A stretch of 64,000 nt of DNA from Heterobilharzia americana. Taxonomy: Eukaryota > Platyhelminthes > Trematoda > Strigeidida > Schistosomatidae. Position 1 is the stretch's first letter. Each line of letters begins with the position of its first letter. Position numbers and translations under genes: made by a program. The notes under the pieces were generated by a model, which searched no databases, was not told where the DNA came from, and saw only the letters and a program-made list of their open reading frames with translations. Where the stretch lies: assembly GCA_944470555.2 (NCBI GenBank), contig OX104127.1:29093661-29157660 (forward strand), written 5' to 3'. Shown here piece after piece: positions 38,201 to 50,200 of the stretch.

Positions 38201-41200
38201 AAAGGTTACATGTTTAGAAAGTACGGTTGAGGAAGAATTCACGCAACACACTAATCGGAAATGTTCATCCTGATAAATTTATAAAGAAGCATTACTAGGA
38301 AAAAATATTAAAAATAGACATTTCAACAGCTAGCGGAAAACTCCAATAGATTCGTTTGTAGTGTGCCTAGCGAGATATTAGTTCATAAACTGATCAGGTC
38401 AATTCAAAGGACTCTGGTGCTGGAAGGTAAAAACTACGTTTTGCGCACGCCCAAGGGTTTTACCGTCACTGAGAGAATAAACGTCTAGACTGACCACTGC
38501 CCTAGAAATCTAATTTTCCGTGCTTGCGAACACTCCAGTGATGTGGTAAAGACTATTAACAGCCCTACAGTAGGACATTCAATTCAAACGAACCATGCGG
38601 TGTATGTGAATAAGTTATTTTCCATTACCTGCGGAGTTCCCATCAGCTTACTAAAAGGCACTAGGATCCGAATCCTTCAAACTGCAGAAACGATTGCAAT
38701 CGCGACTCAACAAACCTAGTTATCTGTTCAGAAAAAAACAGGTGTTCCTATTAAAACTACCTTGGTGTCATTCAGAGCTAGCAAATTCCCAAGCGTGAAT
38801 TGTAACAATTTGAACCGATGGACTTGTGTGCAAGGTTTTACTTTTTTTGTTTGTCTTTCCTACCCCATGTACCCTAATTTCCCACTTACACATTGTAGAC
38901 ATTGCCTATCCTTATAATCTGAAATAATTTGATCACATTCTCTTCACCTGTTTTGTTCCCCAACATAAGTAACATTTTAATATTCCTCATTCTTTGTTTA
39001 TCGCATCCCTCTTTCATGCATACCCTCCTGTTCTTTTCAATAGAATGTCTTTGTTTATCCGATTTTGAATTCATACTCCATCACATTTCATTTTCCCTTC
39101 TACTTATGGTAGACTTTATTCGTATAACTTTCACCATCGAAGTTAATATGATTTATTTTCACCTTATAGTGTTACATAAGCCATCTATGTGATCAGTTAT
39201 TTTGTATTGAATTCCAGCAATAGTTGATTCTGATATTATCATTCACACAAGACGTTTTGAAAAGAGAAACCCCCAACTGTATAATATTACCGACGAGCTG
39301 TTATAGTAAATCTCACTATCGTTAACGCAAAACTACACAATATAATTATAGAGGCTGAAGAATAAGTGTCTTAAAAAGGATATTCTTTATTCCTTGGGAT
39401 GTCTATTGCATCATATTGGGAATTCTTAAGGATCCTATGCATGACTTTGTAGTCTCTTAGCTAATATGCTATCTGTTTCTAGGTGGAAACGTAATGGTTA
39501 ATATTTTCGGGCTTCTGTCGGCATTGATTGATAATTATGCTATGGTATCATTGTCCAGTTGTACTTCTTTTCTTTCTTCCACAAACAGTGCACGCTACTT
39601 CTAACTTTAAATGCATACTGCCTCCACTGTGTTTGTTTGAAACTTATTTCTGTGAATTTTAACTTGCCACAGTTAACACTTCTTATTTTAACGATCGTCT
39701 CTTGCTAACTGTTTCATACTTTCAGTTCGGATACACGAGGTTTAGGTCCACGTATACATAATTTGATTGATTATATCTGCGACGCTAACAACCTGACAAC
39801 GGATATGCGATTAGAAATTGTATGTGAAGGACAAATTCTGATGCCTCAACTACGTCTGCATGATGTTTACACTCAGATATGGTGTGCTAATAGAAATAAT
39901 GTAAGTGGATATTCTTTTAGTGACGTCTGTTTTACAATATCAATTAAATCCGCCTTTCACATAAACTGAAAAATATTTCTAGTATAATTTGACAAGCATA
40001 ATAATGCCGTTGAGATTTTTTGTTTAAATTTTCGTAAACCTTAGCATCCAACTGACTAATGTTTCAATATCAGCCTACAGATAATCGTAGACTTCTTTGA
40101 GACTTCTTTGACTTCTTTGAGGAACTTCTTCAACCGTACGGCCTGACATTGAGAAATATGCTAATGAAAATTAATTTTCCGGGATTCATTACGTCTTTGC
40201 TACCAATTGACAAAGCCAAGTATTTTGAGGGAGTTGTGGAGATTTGGAAATATTTCAAGTTGTTATTCATCGTAGACTGACATCAGTTGGAGGAACGAAA
40301 GAAACCTGGGAGCACTGGACAGCTGTTTCGTCCTAGTATGGGACTCCTCAGCAGTGTGCACCTACGACCTCGCCAGGGATCGAATCCGCAACCTTCAGGT
40401 TCGTGGGTGCGCACTGCTGAGGAGTCCCATACTAGGACGAAACAGCTGTCCAGTGCTCCCAGGTCTCCTTTGTTCCTCCAACTGATGTCAGTCTACGATG
40501 AATAAGAACTTGAAAGCCAAGTATTGTTTATATTTTAACTGCAACATTATATTTTGCATTTATTTATTTTAAGGTGAATAAACCAATGAGATTGCGATAT
40601 CGTATACCTGGATTAGAAGCAGATAATCTACCTTATGTGGAAAATCTATCCTCAGAAGAAATCCCACCTGAGCAGTATTCGCATATATCTGTATTGGCTA
40701 CACATCCGCATGGATTAGGAGACTTATTGCGGAGATTGGCTAGTTCACAAAATGCTGTGTACAGTCATGATTTAATGGATGTTATAGTACATATACTAGA
40801 GTACTGCTTGAAAACACCTGCGTGTACTGAATGTCTTACAGATCCCGATATAAAGTATGTTACTTTTCTTATTGTTTTTTACTCTGTGTACTTAATCTGA
40901 AATTCATTGTCTTTGCCAGCAAAGTTTCATACCTGTAGGGATTCATCGACAAAATGCAGTCGGAAGCTGGGATTAATTGATACTTTTTACAGAATTCTAC
41001 GTGTTTCCAGTCTAGTTTTTAGCTGGAAGTGCTATTACTAAGCTGTTATTACCTTACTTTTTCACCGGTTAGTGTATAAATCTAACTAATGATTTTCGAC
41101 TTGCATTAAACAAAGAAATTTAGTTCTTTTTTGCTGATTGCTTCAGTTCATCTTTACCAAACTTCATAACTTTGCACTAAAGTGCCTAGCGGTCAAATTG

Positions 41201-44200
41201 TACTCTTCGATTGGACAATTCTTTTTTATTTCAATATTGTTCAGCACTTAACGAACTAAATGCTTACATTGATTGGACATTGGCGAGTAAATGACTTCAT
41301 GTTGTCTAGTCCTAAACGCTTATCGAATCCTGTAGATCATTTTTCAATGTGGTCACTGAGCTTAGAGGTGCACTTTGATCAGTGTTAGATGGTTGAAGGT
41401 AATCGACAGAAAGTGTTACTTGACTTAGGTTTTGTGCTTGTTGGTACTGTGAAACCTGAATGTACTTGATTTCCTTTTTAGAGATTGTCATCCAGTTGAG
41501 CAGTCAAAGACCTTACAACTAGGGTATTCATGTGACTATTGAACTCCTACAGAACTCGATTCGGCACTAAATTCTTAGCTTGTATAAGTTAAACTTGCTA
41601 TTTATATGGCTTTTCTATCCCATGGTTATTCAGAAAACAAAATGCATATAAAATGTAAACTTGTCGAACTTACAGTTGCAAAGAAATTTGTTCATTCAGA
41701 TGAATATATTTTGTGAATGACATTATGATGTCTATATTTCCTTTACTTTTTATAAAAAACAGTGTTGTTTACAGGGTGAAATAAACGGAGAACTTGTTTA
41801 TTTAGTTCATCTATGTGTTATACAAACCCTCACTTTCTCTTTGAGCTAAATTCAACTTCCTATTCAAATTTGTTTTGTAAAATGAGCTGTACATTGTTAG
41901 GACGGAGGCGATGTATTCATCAAAAGCTTTATACATCAGTGCTATGTAATTTAACAATGCTAATTTTCTAGACTTCATGAAAATGGGTACTAGTAACTTT
42001 TCAAGTATACCATCGGGTCAACTCAGCTAACGTGTTCAAATTTCTATATTAAACTACAAACCGCAAATCTCTCATGAAGGATAATGCTTCTACTCAACGC
42101 GCATTGGTTTGAACTTAGACCTTCAGTTGGATGGTTAACCCTTGTCAACTTGAAGTGTTCTTGACCAATACTGGTGTATAGCTTTATTGTGTATGTTAAA
42201 TCTTAATCGAATAAAAGAATTCTTCGTTTATTTCCCATGGTTTTCTCTTCCCCTTCTTCGCTTATTTTGTGATCAACAGAGCAATACCTAGATTACTGTA
42301 TACACTTATCATATGCCTTCAATCAAAACACCAAAAATCTACCAGCCATTCTCAACAACAACAACAACTGTCAGCAGATATTCCTGAAGATATTACAAAA
42401 CGTTTAATTATAGTGTTCAAGTCAGTCCTAGAATTAGTTGATGCCAAGTTGAATGATAGCGCAGAAAGTCATCAGTGTCCTGTAACTTCATCTCAATCAG
42501 GTCAGTAAATTATTATTATTACTGGTGATTACGGTTCTTCATGAATAAGGTTTCAAGTTATTTTATGATATATATAGTAATGAATGCACTTACTTTAACT
42601 TTATGGTGTAGTTGTTTGGCTACCCTTCCTTTTCGTTTAAATATAATAGGATTCCTTTTATTTTTGCCTATTGTTGCGATACAAAACCAATGGGGATAGA
42701 TCTATGCTCTAATATTTCCCCATATTACCTACTAGGCAAGATGTGCATTCAGATAACCACTTCTAGTTATCTGTAATTGATTACATGAAGAAAGTTTTCA
42801 TATAAGTTTGTGTGGTAACAGCTTTTTTCTAGTTCAACCGGGTAAAATAAGTAACTATAACGAAACAGCGGAACTGTACTTACGAAAATAATTGTATTCA
42901 CTATGGGGAACTATTGTGTCATAGTAGACTGGTAAATGGCACTCAGGCATTTGGATCAATTGCTTTAATCTTTAAGTGTTCTATGAATGTAATTCAGACG
43001 AATACGCCTACTTAGCTGACAAGTTAAAGTCAGAAAGAAATTGACTTCTTTTGAATAGTCATTATGTAATCTACATTATTCCAAGTCATAAAGTTGTGTA
43101 ATTGGATGTTTTCGTCTTTTGCATGTTTTTTTCTTCTTTTAAAACATAAGGTGCCACAAACTTAGTTGATCTAAATTCAGTACAGTTTTTGTTGAATTTT
43201 GTTAAAACCCAACCGAATGTACCAAATATCAGTATAAATGTATCACGCTTACTTGGCTTGATGACATTTTCTGATGAAGCGAAAATGGATGCAATCATCG
43301 ACTTCTTAAAAGTAAATTTGGATCAGTTGAAGTAAGTTAATGAATACAAGTACACTTTTTAATTAGTTGACTAGTTAACAGACTGTTTTGTTGCGAATTA
43401 TATATTGTTTGAAGCTACTGCCTAGTGTGAATTTATGTTTCTTCACTTAGTCTATAGAGCTTGAAGTGAGCAACTTGCAGATCATTAGTTTGAATGCATA
43501 CGCATACATATATTTACTCTAACCAAAGAGTAATGGGATTTCGCTTTTTTCTAAAGTGATAGAGGGGTGTGTCTTTACTTACTATTCACAAAAAACCAAA
43601 AGAAATGTTCGCACAACTTTGATCCGGAAACGGAAAACTGTCAACTTTCCCATTAGTCAACTGTCGACTTATCGAAAGAGAAATCCACTAATAATAAGTT
43701 AGTCGTAATATTAAAATCTTCGTTTATTCATTACTGAAGAAGATTATTCATTGAGATATTTTCCTCTTCCTGCCGTACTATTGGTGGAGCTGTGGTTCAT
43801 GGGTTTAGACACTCTACTTTCAACCCCTGCGTCACTTGGTTTGGACCTTGTTCCACCTACCAAGGTTTGAGTTGTCAAGTAGTATCATTAGCCCCTCACA
43901 CAATAAGTGTTGCTCATGGCCTACCACATGTACGTGATTACTGGAGCATTGCCATTTCGATTATTTACTTTGTTGTTGAATTCTGGATTATTTTACCTAT
44001 TGGTCACTTCTAGGTAATTTGGCGTATTACGCATAATTTGAACCAGTTTAGGTAAATAAAACTGGCATATTTAATCAACCCTGCCACTAAATTATTCGAT
44101 AAAAGCGAATTATTAGTGTCTAACTGTGAGCTGTTTGTAACAGAATCAAACAAGAATTGAAGTCATATTCAGATATCAATCGTATTCATCACCGATGTTT

Positions 44201-47200
44201 TTCCTGAGTTGCAAAGTTTTTAGTGTTCTTCCCTGTTTCTTCTGATTGCTCAGTGAAGAGAAATTGCTTGAAGCAGCACTCCAATTTATTCCAATTCATT
44301 ACTTATTTACAAAAATACCTCCCAGTCTATCTATATTTTGTTCACACTTGGATAACTCTGAAGGAAAGTATTCTTAAGTGGTCTTCAACAAAATTCCATA
44401 AATCTCGGCAAAATTTTTACCTCAGGCAGTTCATATATATAAAGGCACGTACCTCCTTACACCTGTTTCTACTTTGATAATCTGAACATACTCTCGAATA
44501 TGTTTCCTTTTGTGTTACATATATCTTCGCACTAGTCTTAGATCTTCCATCTGTCTTCCCGTTGTGATTTTCTTTTTGACCTTAGTTTTAGTTCCAAGTA
44601 ATTTCTTTCGGGTTAAACTTTATACTTTTTGTATAATTTGCCACTTAATTTCTCACTATTTTGATTTCTTCTCTTCCCTTTCTTTTTCTTTGCAGGCCAT
44701 CAGCTCAATTTACCTCCTCCGAAAATGCCTTGTTAGATTGTTGTTGTTCTTTACTGCTTGCCATACCAAAAAATAGTCGTAATGGTATACTGTTCAAGCA
44801 AAGAGTAAAACAGAATGCAATGCTTTTACAGACTAGTCTTCATTTCTTATGGGCAACATTTCCACTATCCTGCATCGATACTAAAAGCGATCAGTCATCT
44901 ACTACAACCAGTTCTTCAATATCCAAGTATATTGTTATTGAATATAACTGACTATTGTTTTTTTAATCGTATTTGTTGCTGCCTAGAGTTAGATTATTGA
45001 ATATTGTATAGAAAATAGCCAATATCCACCTCAGTTACAAGAATAATGTTTGAAGCTAGAAAAGCTTCTGGATTGTAACAGAATTCTCATTTGAGTTAAA
45101 TTTTATTCCATGAACAAGAACAGTCCATCAAATAAGATAGCCTTAAATAGTTTCATGTTAAGAGACAACAGTTAGTACAGTTTTGTGTTGGTTGTAGAAG
45201 CTTTCGTTGTTAAGCTAAAAAACCATGACCTGTCATTCTAAATGAGTTCAGATTAAGGGTAAATATTTACCAAAAAGAGAAAATTGCACCTTAAATACCA
45301 ATGTTTATTGAAAACTGACAAACTCTTATAGATATATCTATCCAATGTAAACTTAGTAAACTGTAATCAATCTGGGGGTCCGACTCGTAAGTCATAAAAT
45401 CTAATTAAGGAACTCAAACATACTGAAGAAACTTACTACTTAATAACTACTCTCCGAAGTCTATTGAAAAATTCATGAAACTAGTTCACTAGTTACTAGC
45501 CAGTCCCAAGCCCGGGTAAAGAGGGAAGGTTGGGCCCTAGGGCTAGCAGCCCTACCCCGGAAAACCAATCCAATCGATAAAGAAACTTAAGAGCACAGAG
45601 AAAATGTAAAATTTATACGAGGGAGTGATAATTGCATCATACCTAGGAGGGAATTCAAATCATCTACCATACAAAGAAGGCTAACTGTAAATTTTACGTA
45701 GGATTAGATTGGTATTTAAACTCACAATCTCATTTAGAGAGAAACTTTGTAGACTAACAGATCCTGTAGATTCAGTTTAACAAAACGCCATCTATTGATT
45801 ACCCTGTAATGATTACGAGGTCAAGTAAATGGGTAGGGCGATCAGAGTAATCATAGAATGAGTGGTAAGTTTGGCTATCCTTCTGCAGTGACAACATAGG
45901 GTGGGATTACAGTGACAGTTCTATGATTCCATCTAGCTAGACGAAGGAAGAGATTCATCACGAAATCTGTGTTCTTTGAATCAACACATGAAACAGGAAT
46001 AATTCATCACACATTGAAGATATTTGAAAACATTTAATACCATTATAAGAAAGCAATGAAGAACTGTTGGACTACATAAGTGAAGTTTGAAATATCAAAG
46101 CTGAGAGAACATTGAACCGCCATTATCCTCATCCTGAGCTACAAATCTTTTCCATCATTTCAAGTCTGGAAGTCATGTGGTTTATTTGATACGGATATGA
46201 GCAGTAAATCCTTAATAATAATAATTTATCGCAGTATTCTATATCAAGTAATATATACAAATTTTATACGGATATTATATACATAATATAACTATCAAAT
46301 ATCAAGAAAATTTCAACCTATGAACCTTCCAACTACATTCTTGACACCGTTGTCAAAGAAATGTGTGATGCTACTAATCATTTATCATTCCATGAAACAA
46401 ATTCCCACTTCCAAATAACACGATAAACTGGTACTGTGCAGAGACATACCAGCTGTATAAATTTATCTAAGTCTTCATCTGCAAATATGATATGCCCCTT
46501 ATGCGGGCTAAGCATGAAGTGCTATTATAGGACTAATAATTATGTTTATGTGTTATTATCGTCAGCAATAAATATTCGAGATTACTAGTTAGTAGGGTCT
46601 CTGTGTCGTAAAATGAAGTTAAAGCTAAAAGTTATTTACCACTTTGAGTGCTGTCATGAAGACGTTTGTCGGTAACCGCCCAAGTGAATAAAGTTTATTT
46701 TAGACCTAGGAGCTTCAAGTTGTGACATTTTAGTGGTTGTTTGCTTCAGGAGCCCCATATACACTGATATTTTGATTTATCAGGATGAAATACCCTCAAA
46801 CCATAAAGATGAGTCTGTTATCATTCTAATCCATACATCTCTTTTTTGTTATATTCACCACGAACTGTGCGATGTTATAATTCTCCTTCGTACCTTTCTT
46901 TAGTACCAGTTAAGTTCATTTGTTTTCTCTATTTTCCTGCGTATCTAGTACAAATGATCCTGAGGTTACTAAATTCTTATCTGAGCCTTCATTACCATAT
47001 GTTTTACAATTGATGCATGTGTCATTGGATGGCGATCAAAAAGAGAGTATTCTAAGTCAACCTGAGGATGAAGTTGAGGAAGGAAAGACACAAATTAAAG
47101 CCTATCAATTACTTCACTTATTCCATCAGTTAGAAACAAGTAAATCATCTGGACGTGTTGGCTTATTGGCCGAAGATATGCTAAATGATTGGGCTAGTAA

Positions 47201-50200
47201 AGAAGATAACACAACTGCTGTTCCTGGTACAGGAAATCGTACAATCGGTCAGGTTATTCATGATCTACGCGAAGCAACTGTTCGACGTGCACGTTCACTG
47301 GCACAAAATATGCGTGAAAAACGTTTGCGTAGCCTTAACATGCGTGTTAATGAAAAAGGCCAAGTGAGTTTATTTTCACTGATGATATCTGAAGACATGC
47401 TTATACAGAATTAATTATATTAATGTTAAATATGAAATAATTTCTTCACTTCTTTAACATAAGTAACTGTTTATCCATCTTGTCATCCGCTTCGTAAATA
47501 TCCGATGAGGATTAAAACAGGAATTCAGTTACGCCTATTTGCACAGTCAGGTCATTAACTTTTGGCTCACTGACTTAGGCGCTGTACTGTCACTCGATGA
47601 GTCTCAGTTCAAATCCCACTCTACCTACTTAAACCCTCGAAACTATATAGTATCACATGCCTTCACACTATTCAAAATATTCTCAGCAAACGTTTGCATG
47701 TTCATACCCTTGGGCAATGAGTCACACCATCTGTGTAACTACCTAGCTGCCTAAACCTCAGTTTAAGGTGGGTTTGAATCTGTGACCCATTTGTTGAAGG
47801 TAAGACACCTAGGTCAGTGAGCCACAACTAAACGCTATATGTGTGACTCATAGCCTAATCCACAAACATATATCTGGACAATTGGCATTTTTATTATGTT
47901 TTATATAGTAAAAGGGGCGCATAGCCAGTATGTGTACTCGTTTGTAGCCACTGAAATCTGTCTGTGACTCATTACCACTACCCATATTCTTTCCAGCCGA
48001 ATATGCGTTGTATGTCAGACGAAACAAGATGAAATTGCATTGGTTTTTGTAATGAATTTAGTAGACTTTGGACATATATGAAGTTTCACTTTTGTACACT
48101 CTTTCCAAATCGACTGTTTCAGACCTTAGTAGAGGGTGAATATCTGTTCGGAACACCTACGACCAGCTTTGAAAGCTGCCCGGTTTTCTCGAGTTTTTTG
48201 TTCCTGAGCTTGACTTAGGCACTTAATGGTTGTGGAATCCTAGAGTTCAAACAATATGTTCGCCAAACTGATTCCCTTATGGTTATTACAGGAGGATTTT
48301 TTTCCCATCTTAAGGTTTGTGAGATTCAGTAATTCCTATTTGCTAACTTATGCTTCAGTCAACCTAACCAGTAATTTTCGTCCATCCTTAAATACAAATA
48401 CCTGTAGTGTGAGCCCATCTGTCTCTACCTACCCTTTCCTTATCAGATTGTTTATCGCCTCATCAACTCCTGTAAGAGTTGGAGGGTAAATTTAGTGTTC
48501 TATTCAGTATCCAACTGGAAAGCAAGTAACTGAAGCGTGATTGAACTGTTTCTAATCCTCCTACTTCATCTTTGGTAACTGGGCTCTATCACAAGCCTCC
48601 ATACAACACATGTAGCTCGGAGCCTACTGCCTGATAAATGTCTGTGAAATAAAATCACGTCATTTTATTCTTCAAACCTGTTTGTTATTTCTTTGTTCAA
48701 ACATAAAAATTTACCGGATTAAATTGCTCGCTGTTATTATTATTATTATCATTATTATACATAATATGAGTAGCGCCCAATCAGTTTAACAACCTTGCGG
48801 GTAGCTACTGATACCTGTTTGTAGCTCATAGCCGCTATCAGTGTTCTTTCCAGTGACATACTCCGTGTTTCGAACTAACCAGGGTAGAATGAATTTTAAA
48901 GACCTCAGTTATGCATAGAATTTTACTTACGATAATAGTTAAGGGTGGAAGCTTAGAAGTGACTAACTACTATTATTTCAGATTACATTTATTTTCTGAA
49001 TAAATTTTTTTTTCATAATAGTCAACCATTTAGAATGCACAGAACCGTAACGGAAGCAGTTCCTCACAATGTTAACTGGTTGAAACCATGTAGAAATTTG
49101 CATTGTTGAATATAGCAACCAAAATTCTGTAGGGTATCGTAATAATCCACGTGAATTCTTGTCTCGTATACTGTCATTTATTCCATAAAATATCATTATA
49201 CACAGTCAACTGTCCCAGTTTATGTTTTCTTTCAACTTAATTCACTTTCCTGACACCGTTTCTCTTTATATGCTTTTTTGTCAATCTAGGTTGCAATGGT
49301 TGAAACAGATCGACTTAATAAGATGACTGCTGTTCTTCAGGAAGAAACAGGTTTATCATGTGTTATATGTCATGAAGGACAACGTATTGCTCCAAACGAA
49401 GCACTTGGTATCTACGTGTATGTTCGTCGGTGTGCATTAGAAGAAAATCTCTATATGACAGGTTGTGAATCAACTATTTCTACTAACCCTCCGTCAAATA
49501 CGCCCAATGGTTATTCAACACTGTCAAATTTTGTAATTGTGCATTTTTCATGCCATACAAAGGTAAGTTAATTCACTCCAATAATATGTATGTACATAGA
49601 CTTCATAATTTTAAAGATTTTATAAGCTCCAGGATCAAAATTTGACCTGATAAAGTTGAATAAGTTGAGCGTTGTGGAAATGCATTATCAACGAAATATG
49701 TTTGTAAAATCCCAATAAGGAATTTATTCTCCTACCTTATCGGGATTTTACAAATATATTTCACTTAAAGATTTATATGAAGGTGTTTTTAACAATTATT
49801 ATTATTATTATTATTATATGATCCTTGGTATTTAAGTAATATGTAGCGCAGCATCTTCGGCAAAAGTTATTAGAATTGATGACTGACTGGAAAATATTCT
49901 AAAAGGAGTAAAAAAAACTTGCTGTTTTGCAAGATGTTGATGGAGCACACAGCTAAGACATGAACCTGAATCAGGTTCACAAAAGGGCATTCATTATGAT
50001 CTTTTAGTATTCTATGAGTACTGAATTTAACTTTCTTGATAAACATTTCTTCACAGTGTCCACCATTGTTATTCTCATCATCGTCATCAATAATAACAAT
50101 AATAATAATACAGCTCAATCCTAAACATGTGTTCGTATGTCCTGGGCTAAGAACCATTCTTATTTGTATGTGAGCACTAATAGCACGATTCGTTATGTAG

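Larger units (their letters stand above)
40225..40512. mobile_element. Palindromic insertion with two opposed hammerhead units and 13-bp target-site duplication
   Basis: Left arm 40253-40363 and right arm 40402-40514 are near-perfect reverse complements (TATTCATCGTAGACTGACAT ... ATGTCAGTCTACGATGAATA). The spacer holds a tRNA-like B-box, GGATTCGATCC on the minus strand. The whole is flanked by AAAGCCAAGTATT at 40212-40224 and again at 40513-40525, a target-site duplication. The left unit extends further, to TTGAGGGAGTTGTGGAGATT, a sequence also seen at 27.57 kb. Confidence 0.88.

Noticed and set aside
38886..39192. Antiparallel ORFs downstream of the Penelope remnant
   Set aside because: T/C-rich sequence open on both strands with no family resemblance; most likely element 3' UTR or background.
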